Shown: positions 1-13,099, counted from the first letter of the stretch. The stretch is DNA of 64,000 nucleotides from Xenopus tropicalis (GCF_000004195.4 NC_030678.2:64351378-64415377), one strand, 5' to 3'. Numbers and translations: made by a program. The notes: a model not told the origin generated them from the sequence alone.

Positions 1-188
1 TACAGAATATATAATACAAAGACAAGTTTGGTATTGTTGCATAACTGTTAATGCTACTTTCTTTTAATTAAGTGGTAATCTATAATGGTACTGCAACTTA
101 ATACACAGCAATGCTAACAATGTTTACAGCCCTCATAAAGGAACATATTTTCCATAGAGTATGCCATGTAAGTAAGTGCACAACTTAC

Positions 189-320
189 AGCAATGGTGGA
201 CCCATTCTTTCCAACACCACCTGTAAAAATTACTCGAAAATAATTGGTACATGAAAAAACTGTGCCTGCAACTGTACAAAGGGCTGGGAACAGTTTCATT
301 GGAACATTCAGCACAGGAAT
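189..320 (-). CDS. cept1: cept1 coding exon, 5th in window (partial gene)
   Basis: This 132-bp exon encodes 44 residues ([19 protein letters not shown]... to ...GKNGSTIA). I recognise it as the membrane region of choline/ethanolamine phosphotransferase 1, which transfers phosphocholine or phosphoethanolamine from CDP-alcohols to diacylglycerol in ER and nuclear membranes (Kennedy pathway). The acceptor is a pyrimidine tract ending in CAG just above position 320, and the donor GTAAGT begins at 188. The exon is in phase 0 at both ends and continues directly from the exon at 7047-7131. It is the last cept1 exon in the window. About one third of the protein, with the remaining transmembrane helices and the C-terminus, must lie to the left of position 1. 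Confidence 0.93.
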
Positions 321-1639
321 CTGTCATAAGAAAAAAAAAACATAAGAGAATCAATAATTAGAAATGGACAGCATGATGTTAATGCTAAAATGTCTTTTAT
401 TAAAATTTTGCAAGTGTATTACGGAATGCTATTTTTAGAATGTTCATATTGGTGTATAATGCCCTTGTCATGTAGAACTGCATGGAGTTCACCTATTCTT
501 CCCCTTCTCAGCATTTGTTACAATGCTAAATTCTTCTATCACTTCAAATTCTGGCCTGCCTTTCCCATGTTTGGACAGCCTTGTGGAATTGATTTCAACT
601 GCCTCAATGATGACCCCTCTCCTGAATTTTCTCCATTTAACTTCTAAACCGATCCTTAAGGGCTCTGGCACACGGGGGAGATTAGTCGCCCGCGACAAAA
701 CTCCCTGTTCGCGGGCGACTAATCTCCCCTTGTGCCAGAGCCCTAAATAAGAAAGATTACTAAAATACACAACATAGCAACCAATCAGCAATTAGATTTG
801 AACAGTCACCTCCAAGTTAGAAACAAAAGCAAAGATCTTGTTTACCGAGAGGAACACCAGTGATGTTTGTCACCAATGATAATAAATGCAACCCTAAGTC
901 ATTTATAGAAAATTGAAAAAAAGGCAATTGGTAAAAGCAGTGATCTTTCATGGCTACAGACTAGCTGCTGTATAAACTTTGTGCTAAGAGTTAATTCTCT
1001 TGCTTTCTAAAAAAGCATCCATCTCTCTTTCACAACTAAGTAATGTATTTGCCAATACAACAATCCTGGGCAGGGAGTTTTACAACTTCTATTCCCTATC
1101 AGCTTAGTTGCTTTTCTTTGGACTTTTTCTGTTTTATTAATACATTTTTTAAGGACTGGAGGACTAAACAGCACTGCATATTCTAGATGGGACTTTGCAA
1201 GTACCTATTCAGACCTTTCTGGTACTTAGTGGCATTTCTTGCTACATTTAAGTTTTTGTGCAATATCCTGCTTCACTCAAGACTGACAGCTTTACCTGTG
1301 TAATGCAATCCTGGCCTACCAGTTGACACCAAAATGGGTGTTATAATGGCCTAATAGAAAGAAAGCACAAGCTTTCATTCCTGCTAAAAATAATCAGCTA
1401 CTCAACCCCCGAGACTGTTCTCAGAATGGTACACTGCCTCTCACCTAGTACAAAAACAGGGTGAACCGAAACTAACTGCTACTACAGCTCCAGTCAACAG
1501 AGACGCCAACTTTACTTTTCCAACCTCCTTCCCACCCCCTTTTTTTCTCTCCAATACATGTAAAGAAAGGGAGAAAGAGAATAAGAGAAAGAAGAAGGGA
1601 AAAGGAAGAAAGGAGGAAAAAAAGGGACAAGAAAACAAA
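321..1639. other. cept1 intron: MITE hairpin and CR1 relic
   Basis: No exon is visible here. The stretch holds the fold-back element described at 658-746. A degraded minus-strand CR1 fragment lies at about 1010-1320. It shares phrases such as 'gcatattctagatgggac' with the better CR1 copy at 30.2-30.5 kb. A purine-rich tract follows at about 1560-1640. Confidence 0.6.
658..746. repeat. fold-back MITE (perfect-arm hairpin)
   Basis: Two arms of about 37 bp are nearly exact inverted copies around a short centre. The outer arm reads 'agggctctggcacacggg' and the inner part 'gagattagtcgcccgcg', each mirrored on the other side. Sequence akin to the inner arm recurs at 28.66 kb. This is a small non-autonomous fold-back element inside a cept1 intron. 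Confidence 0.75.
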
Positions 1640-2296
1640 ACTCCACAAATGACCTTACTTCAATCCTTGAGCAATGAAAACCTACCCTACCAAAACCCAA
1701 CCTTATGATAGATCAACATCACCCCTCCGAGATCAACAAATCTGCTCAAAAACTCCACCACTTTTCCCAATCTCACCACCACAACAAGAGATCATGAAGA
1801 TGAAGATCATACCCACATGCTGGTATAGAGATGGTTTCTCACCTCATGTCACTGATGAGACAAGATGAGATTGAGACAAGAGATTTGAAGAACTGCAATC
1901 ATCAATAGACAAACTGTTGAGTATCAAGTCAAATTCAAAACGCCTAACTTTATAGGCATTCCAGAATCAAAGGACCGGACTTACTCCATATATTAACAAA
2001 TAAGATCCCAAACACACACAAATAAAAACCCCAAACTACAACCAATTAATTACATAATTAAACGCTTCCATAAAATAGGCTCAAAAAGGCCACACCTACA
2101 ACGACGATCCAGACCTGTCACTGCAAATTTTTTAACTTTCAAAACCCAGAAAAACATGACTTTATATTCCACTCTAGAGTACATGATTTATTCTCAAGAA
2201 TAGATTTCTTTTTGCTTCAAGAGAGCCTATTCCCACGAAAACAGCTGACCCAAATTCACCAATCAATTTCAGATCACATACTGGTCCAGATTACAC

Positions 2297-2880
2297 AAAG
2301 ACTATGCCTGGAGTTTAGAGGAATGGAACTTTTTAGAGTGCAGAGACATGCAACTAAACTGGTAAAGGGAATAGAAGATTTAAACTATGAGGTTAGACTG
2401 TCAAGGCTGGGGTTGTTTTCTTTGGGAAAAAAAAGCACTTGTGATGGGATTAAGATTACTCTGTACAAGTACATTAGGTTATAGACAGTTAGGGGATGTT
2501 CTTTTTTTCCCAAAAAAAGAATCTGCTCAAGAGAGGCCAGCCCTTTAGATTAGAGGAACGGAACTTTTATGTAAAGCAGCGTAAATGGTTTTTCACGGTG
2601 TTGGCAGCGAGGTTGTGGAATGTCTTTCCTAGTGATGTTGTGATGGCAGATTCTGTTAATGCCTTTAAAAGGGGCTTGGATAATTTCTTGAACAAACATA
2701 ATATCCAAGGCTACTGTAATACTAAAATCTACAATTAGTATTGATGTTGGTGTATATAGTTTATGTATGCGAGTGTATAAATAGGTCAGTATAGATTTGT
2801 GTGTGTGAAGGGTTCACTTGGAAGGGTTGAACTTGATGGACTTTGTTTTTTTTTTTAACTCAACGTAACTACGTAACTAT
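2297..2880 (+). mobile_element. CR1 LINE 3' end nested in L1
   Basis: Translated pieces match the conserved end of CR1 ORF2: KLVKGIEDLNYEVRLSRLGL, then VKQRKWFFTVLAARLWN and VNAFKRGLDNFL. They are in different frames because of small indels. A typical CR1 tail follows, with the phrase 'gggttgaacttgatggac'. It interrupts the L1 endonuclease-to-RT linker, so it inserted after the L1 or by a later rearrangement. Confidence 0.8.
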
Positions 2881-3091
2881 GCATTTCCGTACAATACTTC
2901 TTAAGACTGGCACTTTCCCAATTATTTAAAAGACTCAGAAGACTTTAAATAATTTTTGGAACAGACATGGATGTATCTCATGGATGAGAACCAACCACAC
3001 TGGGAACCACTCCTATGGCAAATTAGAAAGCAATAATGAGAGGACACATACTATCATCCACAACATATAGTAAAAAAAGAATATCTTACTT

Positions 3092-3411
3092 CAGGGGTCC
3101 CCAACCCTTTTTTACCTGTGACCCACATTCAAATGTGAAAAGACTTGGGGAGCAACGCATGCATGAAACATGTTTCTGGGGGTACCATATAAGCCGTAAT
3201 AAGAACCGTTATTGGCTATTTTGTAGCCCTTAGGAGGACTGGTAGCCTACAGAAGTCTCTGTCTGTCAGTACACCTGGTTTTTATGCAACCAAAACATGC
3301 CTCCAAGCCAAGAATTCAAAAATAAGCACCTACTTTAAGGACACTGGGAGCAATATCCAAAGGGGTTGGAGAGCAACATGTTGCTTCTTAACCACTGGTT
3401 GGGGATTACTG
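3092..3411. mobile_element. hAT MITE with 8-bp target duplication
   Basis: Begins CAGGGGTCCCCAACCC and ends with a mirrored GGTTGGGGATTACTG. It is flanked by TCTTACTT on the left and CCTTACTT on the right, an 8-bp target duplication with one mismatch, as expected for the hAT superfamily. Related copies with similar ends lie at 13100-13407 and 58203-58505. Confidence 0.85.
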
Positions 3412-5526
3412 CCTTACTTAATTCACAACACTCTCAAACACAGTACAAACAGCATATGTCCACCACTTCCACAAAAACCCTGCAATCCCTTGAGCAATAT
3501 AGAGAAGCTAAAAAAATTATTCAACTCCTTCTTACAAATAAAAAGCAAAAACACAGGTCAACCACACTAAGCAGAAATATCACAGGTGGGGTAACAAACA
3601 TGGCAGGGCTAATGTTTTAGCTAACCTAGTGAAACCATCCAAACAGGAATCCATTATAACACAAACAAAACACCCGGGGACAAGTCAACTACTAACCATG
3701 GCAGATAAAACAGCCAAACAATTTTCCCAGTACTTTCTAAAAAGATCCAACACCACAAATAAAATGCTTCACCAAGCCAAACTCCCTACCCTTACGACAC
3801 AACAAAGGGACCTACTGAATACTCCCATCATGGCCACGGAACTCAATCTAGCAATAAAGAAAGTCAAACAAAGCTCCGGGCCCTGATGGGTTTATAGGGG
3901 TCTACTATAAACTGCTCAAAGACCAGCTAATACCAAATCTGCAACCCCATACACAAAAATCCAGCCTGAACAAACCACCTGCCCACAATTCAATGACGCT
4001 TAAATTATTCTAATTCCACAACCTTGCAAAGATCTAACAAAAGCATACCAACCAATTTTACTTCTAAACATAGATTTAACAACACACCAACTGGACTCTA
4101 CCCATAATAGACACTCAACCAGGGGCATTTGCACAGCTATAGCTATATTTCAGTATATAATACAAAACACTCTAAATCTGCTATAATTTTGAGCTTAGAA
4201 CCAGCAAAAGCCTTTATTAGCATTTTTAGCCATATCTCCCTATCCTTCTGCATGAACACTGATTCAACTATCACTTTGTTAATTTTATTAAATATATCTA
4301 CACTATCCCACATAACATCTTATCTATAAACACACTTGACCAACCTCCTATTAGGGCTAATGCTGTTCACTGTCCCTACTTCTATTTAAACTTCTACTTA
4401 ATGCTTTTCAGATTTTGGGAAAGCATAAAGTTACTCAAAAAACTGAAAAAAATCCAGGGCAACTGCCCTAACACTAAACCATAATCCCAAATGGGGCACG
4501 CAATTTTAATTCCAATGGGCCAAACATGGGTCAATCCCATACTTAGGAATCCTCCTTCCGAAGAACCCACACAAACTATTTAGCCTTAATATACCCCTCC
4601 ATCCTCACAAAAATCTATACAGACTTTCAACATTAGAAACAACTGTCATACTTAGGTAGAACCAAGTTAATTAAAATGACAGTGTTCCCTAAACTACTAT
4701 ACCCCCTGCAAGTCTACTATTACGATTGAAACTGAAAGATGAGAAATGGCTCAAAACAAAATTTAGTTGCTAAAAGATCAGCAATAGGCCTACAAATATT
4801 GTGCGAACCTAAAGTAAATGGGGTTATCAACTTCCCAGACATCAAATTATACAACTTACCAGGACAGCTAAAATATATAAAGATATCGTAAGGACTGACT
4901 ACACAGGCAAAACTTTCACAAACTCAACCCTAAATCAACACATTTACTAAATTTTTATATGGGGTGAAGCCACAAAAATATGTTTACTCAAAAACAAATT
5001 AATTTTGGAAAGTAGACATTTGTTACATATCATTAGGTACCAAGATAAGATCTTAAATATGAACACCAAAATCTGCTGAACAGTTTGATGTCCGATATGC
5101 ATAGCTATAGCAAACTATTTGGCTTATAGAGGCACCAAAATAAAAAAAATAGCACACAAATTTTTCATGGGCAAAAGCAACTAACCAAGAACTATGCATA
5201 ATGCAATAAATGTATAAAAACACTCAAATCAATGCAGTTATTTGCCTACTCTAATCAACGGTCAGAATTGCAGTTTTAGTAATTTTGCTTGGCCAAATAA
5301 GTTTTAGCAAACAAGCAAACAACACCTATGCAAAACTGAAAATAATAAAATGGTTAGAAATGCAACAATATTACTAAGATGGAATATAATAAACAATACA
5401 AAGGGTACTGTGTAGTATGATTAGAGAATACACTATTTACAATGGCAGTAAAGCCATTGCAAAGCAAAAAAACTACACACGACACAGTAAAATGTGCTGC
5501 AGAACATAGATTCTACATTCTGTCAC

Positions 5527-5780
5527 TTAAAGGAGAAGGAAAGGCAAAGTCACTTGGGGGTGCCCAAAATGTTAGGCACCCCCAAGTGACTTAAATCGCC
5601 TACCTTGTACCCCGGGCTGGTGCCCCTGTTCGGAGAGAACAGCACCAGTCCGGGGTAGTTGCAGCACTTCCTCCTTTCTGCTTTGCTCGCGCGTGCATGC
5701 GCAGTAGAGTGAAAAGCCAAACTTTTACAGAAAAGTCGGCTTTTCACTCTACTGCGCATGCGCCGACCGCTGGCAGTTAA
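5527..5780. repeat. TTAA-type MITE with two strong hairpins
   Basis: Starts TTAAAGGAGAAGGAAAGG, the terminal sequence of frog T2-like MITEs. Inside are two inverted repeats. One has 16-bp arms around 'cacttgggggtgcc'. The second, GC-richer, has about 24-bp arms ending in 'tactgcgcatgcg'. The right terminus has no matching inverted end, so this copy is truncated or chimeric. Confidence 0.6.
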
Positions 5781-7046
5781 GGTTTCATTTAGACAAAATA
5801 TGTTCTCAAAGAAAGTCTTTGTACATTTATGTGTAACAAGTTGGTTTCTGAACTAGCTAAGACAAAAAGGTGCACAAACTGGTGCTTTTTCTGATTAATT
5901 GATGTTTATCGACAGACTTCTAATTCTCCTAAAAATCATGTCCTGCAACAGGCACACAATGTCAAGGCAAAGTGGCTTTACATACATTCTTGAAAGTCCT
6001 CAGATAAAAGTTATAAGTCTATAAATGACTGAAAACTGCTATTAACTAATTATTGATAGCTATTTGTTTAGTTTAATACTTTTTTTTTTTGTCTATGTAA
6101 AGTTGGGAGGAACACGGGTCAAAAAAATTTCATTACAGTAATGATGCTTCATTATTATTTGTATATGACAATAAGACTTGAAATTCAAATATAAATAAAG
6201 TTGTTGCAAAATCAATAAAGGTTTGCACAGGCACATATATTGGGGTCAAACCCTTTAAATTAAACACCTTTAAATTAACCTGTAGTGTGATCTAGACAGT
6301 AATATTCTGAGGCAATTAGCAACTACTCTTCATTTTTCCAGATTTTTGAATTTTTTTCTAGCAGCTTTCCAGTCTGAAATTTTAGCAATCATGTGGTTTC
6401 TAGCATTTAATTTATCCTAGCCACAAGTCAGTGGTTTTAATAAGAGACTTATAGATGAGTAGAAGAGGGCCTAAACAGAAACAAATAAAAAGAAACAATA
6501 ACAATAAAATTGTAGCCCCGCATAGCAATAGTTTTTTGGCTTCCAGTGTCATTGACAACCATTTTAAAGCTAAAAATAGTTAAAAGCAGCAAATAATTAC
6601 AAAACCTGTAACATATAGAAATAAAAGCAAATTGAAACAGTTCTAAGAACAGGAAATTATATAACAAACTTAATAAAAGTGGTAAACTAAGGAGGCCAGA
6701 AGAAAAACATCACCCTTTATTCAGATTCAGGAACCACAGCAACATTAGAAACACAAAGCTACTTACAGGAACATATTTAAGTCAGTTTAAAAGGGACTAG
6801 AAAATGTAATTCCAAGCAACTTTCCAATGTTCACTACTTTAGTAAATGTAGCTTTCAAACTGTTAAGATACATTTTAAAGTTATTTGTAAATGTAATTAA
6901 AAAGCAGCATGTGTCAACACTTACCATACTAAGTAGCTGTAAAAGAGACAAGCACTAAATTATATTGTAGCTATTATTTATGCAACAAACATTAGCAAAT
7001 TTAAGAAACTGTGCATTTTTACAATAAAGAATGCCACTTAAATTAC
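5781..7046. other. cept1 intron without recognised genes
   Basis: AT-rich intronic sequence. Part of 6340-6860 resembles the common frog repeat better preserved at 16233-16635 (phrases around 'agcagctttccagtctgaaat'). No exon or RNA gene was recognised. Confidence 0.5.
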
Positions 7047-7131
7047 CATTGATAGCCACAAAGTTGGTCCACCGATCGCAGCCAATAAATGCATGATTAT
7101 TATGAAGATTTGCACTTCAGTCACATCAATT
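7047..7131 (-). CDS. cept1: cept1 coding exon, 4th in window
   Basis: An 85-bp exon encoding [20 protein letters not shown] and the following PTLWLSM, a hydrophobic membrane segment conserved in CEPT1. The acceptor is 'ttctgtaatcag' and the donor is GTAATT. Its first base completes the codon begun by the AT at the end of the exon at 17963-18104, restoring Ile-Ile-Asp as in vertebrate orthologues. It ends in phase 0, matching the next exon at 320. The introns on either side are about 10.8 kb and 6.7 kb. Confidence 0.93.
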
Positions 7132-7550
7132 CTGATTACAGAAAAGAAGCAGAAATAAAGCATCGTTATTTGTGAATTAAGCTGTGAATTATACAATGAC
7201 CATGCAAAAATTTCAAGATAGATAAGCATGTAACGTATATAGTGCGGATTTACCCAAAAATTTTGAAATCAGGAAATTGTGGGAGTTTGTTCTGTTAAAA
7301 TTGATCAATAAGAGGTGCAAAACCCTATATATTTTTGCCGGCTTTTGCCCTATTTTGACTTTTTGCTATAAATGTTCATTGTACTTTGTAATAACGTCAT
7401 TAAGATGGCCCATATCCAGATCCTGCATCTCCAAGTTGTACACAAAGTTTTTTTTACATCAACACACACAACTACATTCAACATAAAATTTGTTTGTATA
7501 AATCTGTACAGAAACGCTCTAAGTGCTAATAACACTGCAATCACTTTAAG
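7132..7550. other. cept1 intron, nothing recognised
   Basis: AT-rich intron sequence upstream of the fourth exon. Short open frames here have no recognisable domain and no splice context. Confidence 0.5.
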
Positions 7551-7965
7551 TTAAAGGAGAATGCAAATCAGAATTTAAAAAGCATATTGCCCTATTGTTT
7601 AGTAAAAACACCACACTTTTGGCTCACCTAATCAAATATTTACTCAGTCACACTTACTTCACATTTTCTATAACAGACAGCCATCTTTAAAAAGGTATTC
7701 TCCCCTCCTTGCTTCATACTGAACATGTGTTTAAATCCCCCCCCCCCCCAGATCCGCTTCTGATTGGCTGGTGGGCATGTGTAGCCTACTGGAAGGGGAG
7801 AGAGATTTCAGTGATGTCACTGTAGTCTTCACACTGCTGTAGGCTGCCAGCACCATATCTCAGAGAAGCAAGCAGGGATCTGGGAATTTAGATATGGAGT
7901 AAGTACTTAAAAAGAATGCCTTTAGACTTACTTTTAATTTATATTAACCTTTCATTGTCCTTTAA
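7551..7965. mobile_element. T2-like TTAA MITE, family A
   Basis: Begins TTAAAGGAGAATGCAAATC and ends in CATTGTCCTTTAA, with TTAA at both borders. The same element, in opposite orientation and slightly longer, lies at 62721-63218. Both share an internal CpG-poor block with the phrase 'ccagatccgcttctgattgg'. A run of about ten C residues sits near 7740. The ends fit the T2 (Kolobok-type) MITE group described from Xenopus. Confidence 0.8.
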
Positions 7966-8737
7966 TTATAGTTATTTTACTGCATTATTTGTCATTTTAA
8001 TGCATTTTTGTATCCACATTACTTTTCTTTGCTTGTTTGTGCCTGTAAATTTTAACTGGATAAGAAAACACAAAACTAGAATTCTGACTAGTAATTGAAC
8101 TTTGCAATATATTGTTTTTTAGTATTTTGATGGAAAAAATATTTGTGTAGTGTTTCTATTTTGGAGCTTCTGATCACCATATAGTTTTGCAAACCTCTGC
8201 CATTTACATTTTATCTTTCTGCGTAAGGATGCGCTAGACATTAGGGTGATATGTGCAAGTGCATTGTGCAATTTTCGAAACAAATTCCCATGTTTTTACC
8301 CAGTATGCAATTTTCTTACCCATAACTCAAAGAAGACCAACTGCACCTTGGTGTGTTAGACAACTGAATGCAAGTTGCAAATACATTTCAAGTTTGGATG
8401 ATGTCATGTCTGCCACTTGATGTTAAAATTATGTTAGCATGTTATTTGCTTTGTGCAAGTCTACTGCAACTACTCACAACCTGCTCTGCAGACCCTGGAA
8501 TTACCACCACTTTCAGGGTGGCAGCTTACAGGGTTATTGGTGTCCAAAAGCACAACATTTGCACTATTTAAGTGTGATTGCACTTGTGGCCGCATTCATA
8601 AATTTCCCCTACAAGATGTTATAAATTGCAAGCTTTCAGGCAATTTTCTGAGTTTTCCAAAAGTAAAGCTTTTTCAAGAATATAGTATTCTGTTGTGAAT
8701 CCTATGATGCATACAATTTATGTACCTAAATATGTGT
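7966..8737. other. cept1 intron without recognised genes
   Basis: Intronic sequence between a MITE and an L1 relic. Overlapping open frames at 8368-8698 have no domain signature. I see no exon. Confidence 0.45.
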
Positions 8738-10800
8738 GTGAGATGAAGCTCCAAAGGGTGGTTCCCGATCTTGTATACCCTGATCAATCAGGCTTTATGC
8801 CCGGGAGATCCACTGACATTAATTTAAGAAGACTCTTCACCAATCTACAAATCCCTCATTTAGAGACAGGCACCAGAGTTGTTGCCTCCCTAGACTCCGC
8901 CAAAGCCTTTGACTCAATTGAATGGGGATACCTATGGGAGGTCTTGTCCGGCTTCGGCCAAACATTTTTGAAGTGGATCAAGCTACTATACCAACACCCT
9001 ACAGCAGGAGTCAGAGTAAATGGGATTACATCTCCCTCATTTTCCCTGGAAAGAGGGACCCGCCATGGCTGTCCACTCTCACCAATATTATTTGCCCTAG
9101 CCTATAGCCATACTGATCAGGAACTCCCTGGGTATTAGAGGTCTTACATATGGTAATATTAAAGAAAAATTATCATTATATGCAGATAACTTGCTAATAT
9201 ACCTTGCAGATCCCAGGGATTCGCTGACCTCTCTGCTGCACCAAGTGGACAACTTTGGTCACTATTCCGGTCTGCGAATCAACTGGGATAAGTCAATCCT
9301 TTGCCCTATAGACCCTCTCCAACCACAACCAGTAATACCCAATATACCTTTAAAGTGGGCCAACCAATTTAAATACTTTAAATACATACCACTTAACCTA
9401 GACCCCTTACTGTCAGATCTCAAAACCCGACGGACCAAATGGTCCAAGTTACCACTTTCACTCTGGGGCCACATAAATATAAAAAAAATGATATATCTTC
9501 CCAAATTTTTATAAATATTATACAATGCCGCAATATCCCTAAAACCTTCTTTAAGAAACTTAACCAAATCATCCTACTATTTATTTGGAATAATCAACCC
9601 CCCCAGAATGGCCTGGACGAAACTATGCGCTCCCCTAGCTGAAGGAGGCCTAGCCCTCCCCCACTTTTATCATTACCTCACAGATACATTACCTACACTG
9701 GTGCTTCATTCATGACCCTTATAACCCAAATATGCAGCTCCAGGCAACAACAGTTGGCTTCCTGGAAGGACTAAGCAACTTTCCATATTGACACCTTAAA
9801 GATACAGCCCCACTACCAACAACTCTAACTATCCCGCAAAAAGCTTGGACCATAGCACTCACACTACTCAAACATCCGATATATGGGGCAACCAATATTT
9901 ACTACAATTTAGGTCACTACACAACTTCATATACTGGCCTTGCCACAATATTAAATATCTGGGAGATCTTACGGAACACTCAGCCTTCCCAACATATGCA
10001 CAGATCCGAGAGAAAGCTCAACAACCTACTCTCCCTTTTATAAATATTTGCAGTTGCGATCAGTGTTCAGGGACCAATTTGCCACTCTCACCCCCCAGCT
10101 CATGTATTTAACAGTGGAGGCTACTATACAATCTAGCAACCCAGTAAAGCTTACCTCAAATCTATATCAAAATCTACTCTCTGCAGGCCCCAAACCCTTT
10201 CACTCCGCACAAATATGGTGGACTTCCCAAATACCAGCACTCATCCAAGACGATTGGGAAGACACCAACAGACACCATGTACAACTATCTTGTATCTACC
10301 AATGACAGATTAATACAGTATAAATTCTTTCATCATCTGTATATCACACCACTAAGGTTGCACCAGATGGGCCGTACCCCAACAGATCAGTGCCCGAGAT
10401 GTGCAGCAAGCCCTGCTAACTTTTGTCACGTGATCTGGTCATGTCCCCACATTGCTAAATTCTGGTCAGCAGTGACTAAATATTTATCGAATAACTTAGC
10501 CTTCCCTACTGTGACTGCTCCCGAAACCTGCTTGCTAGGAGTCCTAGACAGTATAATTGCTCAAAATAGTTCTCGGATACGCTACAGAATATTGTTGTTC
10601 TATGCAAAAAAAAAAAAACAGTCGCAATGCACTGGATGGGCCCTACCCTCCCCACCATTACAGCCTGGCAGAATCTAGTGAATACCGTTGCTGCTCTCTA
10701 TAAACTTACATATGAGACTAGGGGCGCACCTGATAAATTTGACAAAGTTTGGGGCCCTTAGTGTGACCTATAGGGAAACTAAAGGACTCAATTTACATTA
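8738..10800 (+). mobile_element. L1/Tx1 LINE relic: RT domain to C-terminus
   Basis: 5'-truncated plus-strand L1 of the Tx1 type. The RT core is readable at 8738-9138: SGFMPGRSTD, then SLDSAKAFDSIEW (motif A region), then RGTRHGCPLSPILFALAYS (motif B). The equivalent of the catalytic (A/Y)xDD motif follows a frameshift near 9180 as YADN (tatgcagataac), so the second Asp is Asn. A C-terminal zinc-knuckle-like block, CPRC followed by His and WSCPH, occurs at about 10390-10450. Several frameshifts and an A-run at about 10606 break the reading frame. It is non-functional. No target duplication was found. Confidence 0.8.
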
Positions 10801-11094
10801 TAATACTCCCGGCGTCTCTATATTGAAAAAGCAATATATATATTTTTCCTAGGTTTACTAAAAGGCTCTTAAATGCACTTAAAAAGAGAGTACAAAAGGT
10901 TACATTTAGCAGCATCTCAATTTAAAAAATATTGCAATTCGTTCTATGCTTTTGCAGAATATGTTTTTGACGTAAAACAAGAATCATAAAAGAAATATCC
11001 TGGGCTGGTATTCCTTTTCTTTAAGAAAATGAGTGACAGATTGTAATTAGTCTTCTGAAAAATGTCAAGGTTTTTTGTTTAAAGTTGAAATATA
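10801..11094. other. intron between L1 and Tc1 relics
   Basis: AT-rich unique-looking intronic sequence with no recognised feature. Confidence 0.4.
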
Positions 11095-12584
11095 AGGGTG
11101 CAGCAAGGAACATAAGTATTTGAACACCCTGCGATTTTGCAAGTTCTCCCACTTAGAAATCATGGAGGGGTCTGAAATTCATACTGTAGGTGCATTCCCA
11201 CTGTGAGAGATAGCATTTAAAAATAAAATTCAGGAAATCACATTGTATGATTTTTAAAGAATTTATTTGTATTGCACTGCTGCACATAAATATTTGAACA
11301 CCTGGCAATCAGCAAGAATTCTGGCTCCTAAAGACCGGTCAAACGAGGCGTAGGGCGGATATTTTCGGCAAGCGGAAAAGCACTTGCTGAAAATACAGCC
11401 CCACGTCTCCTACATGTGCCTGCACCCGAATGAGTGTTTTTCCGCCTTAAAATGTCCAACTCTACAACACTCATTAATCTAAATAGTAGCACCTGTCTGA
11501 GCTTTTTAAAGACACCTGCTCACCCCATAGTCAGTCAGACTCCAACTACTACCATGGGCAAGACCAAAGAGCTGTCAAAAGACCCCAGAGACAAAATTGT
11601 GGACCTCCACAAGGCTGGAAAGGGCTACGGGGCAATTGCCAAGCAGCTTGGTGAAAATAGATCAGCTGTTGGAGCAATTGTTAGAAAATGGAAGAGGCTA
11701 AAGACGACTGTCAGTCTCCCTAGGACTGCGGCTCCATGCAAGATCTCACCTCGTGGGGTATTACTGATGATAAGAAAGGTGAGGAATCAGCCTAGAACTA
11801 CAAGGGAGGAGCTGGTCAATGACATGAAGACAGCTGGGACCACAGTTTCAAAGGTCACTGTCGGTAGACACTACGCCATCATGGTTTCAAATCATGCATT
11901 GCACAGAAGGTTCCCCTGCTCAAGTCATCACATGTCCAGGCCCATCTGAAGTTTGCCAATCACCATCTGGATGATCCAGAGGAGGCATGGGAGAAAGTCA
12001 TGTGGTCAGATGAGACCAAAGTAGAACTTTTTGGTCTAAACTTTACTTGCCATGTTTGGAGGAAAAATAATGATGAGTTGCATCCCAAGAACACCATCCC
12101 TACTGTGAAGCATGGGGTTGGTAACATGTGAAGCATGATTTGGGGGTGCTTTTCTGTGAAGGGGACAGGACGACTGCACTGTATTAAGGAGAGGATGAAT
12201 GGGGCCATGTATTGTGAGATTTTGAGCAACAACCTCCTTCCCTCAGTCAGAGCATTGAAGATGGGTCATGGCTGGGTCTTCCAACATAACAATGACCCGA
12301 ATCACACAGCCAGGATAAGTGGCTCTGTAAGAGGCATATAAAGGTTCTGGAGTGGCCTAGCCAGTCTCCAGACCTAAATCCAATAGAAAATCTTTGGAGG
12401 GAGCTGAAACTCTGTGTTGCTCAGCGACAGCCTAGAGGAGATCTGTGTGGAGGAGTGGGCCAAAATCCCTGTTGCAGTGTGTGCAAACCTGGTCAAGAAC
12501 TACAGAAAACATTTGACCTCTGTAATTGTACACAAAGGCTTCTGTACCAAATATTAACACTGATTGTCTCAGGTGTTCAAATAC
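11095..12584 (+). pseudogene. Tc1-like transposon with broken transposase
   Basis: The left end has the familiar 'aaggaacataagtatttgaacaccc' type terminus, and the right end has a mirrored 'caggtgttcaaatact' just before the MITE at 12585. The transposase begins at the Met of [17 protein letters not shown] (11553). A paired HTH region follows ([20 protein letters not shown]). The DDE triad can be located piecewise: WSDETK near 12005 (first Asp), HNNDPNHTA near 12290 (second Asp, altered context) and [11 protein letters not shown] near 12370 (Glu). These lie in different frames with stops, so the gene is dead. The family resembles Tc1-like transposons of fish and frogs. Confidence 0.85.
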
Positions 12585-12840
12585 TTAAAGGAAAAGTAAC
12601 ACTAAAAATGTTTTAACTAAAAAATCTATTCTACCCTCCCCCAATAATTGCCCTATCCTGAAAACCCTGTGCTGTGGCATAGAGGCGGGGCAGGCAATAT
12701 ATGACTGACAGCTGGGATTTTTAAATGCCTTTATAATGGGTTTGGATGTGTTAATATAAAAATGAATTTGGGTTTCATGTTTATTTGAAAAGGACTTTTA
12801 TTATACAGCTTTTTATGTCTGGGTGACTGGTCCACTTTAA
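12585..12840. mobile_element. T2-like TTAA MITE (256 bp)
   Basis: Flanked by TTAA at both ends. The left terminus is TTAAAGGAAAAGTAACAC and the right terminus mirrors it loosely as GTGACTGGTCCACTTTAA. It appears to have landed in the right end of the Tc1 relic. Confidence 0.7.
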
Positions 12841-13099
12841 GCCAAAAGACTTTATTCTGACTTGCTTTTAAAATCCGAAAGTGCAGGATCTAGAAAATAG
12901 AATATAGTTGCATCTCTGAAGTGGTCTTAAGCATATCACTTGCACAGACCACCTTTGGACAATAACTAAACTTGCTATATATGCCCCATATATGCCCCAT
13001 CCAGCATACGCCCCACACAGCAAAATAGGGTATAGCTGATTAAGCTCTAAAACATAGCTGGAGCTCTGTATAAACCAAATGGCAGTATATAGTGTACCT
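12841..13099. other. intron, nothing recognised
   Basis: Short intronic stretch with a local 'catatatgcccc' duplication near 12985 and no other feature. Confidence 0.4.

Larger units (their letters stand above)
1640..5240 (+). mobile_element. L1/Tx1-type LINE relic, interrupted
   Basis: This is a degraded plus-strand non-LTR retrotransposon. ORF1-like sequence is visible at about 1640-2160. The endonuclease end with an SDH-type motif lies near 2270. After two nested insertions comes the linker and start of the reverse transcriptase (3414-3890), ending in the GPDG motif that is split by a frameshift at about 3880. RT and C-terminal stretches continue to about 5240, including a recognisable YLGI-type segment near 4540. 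Stops and frameshifts are everywhere, so it is dead. The nested pieces are CR1 sequence (2297-2880) and a hAT MITE (3092-3411). The family assignment is secure from the protein order; the exact ends are uncertain. Confidence 0.75.
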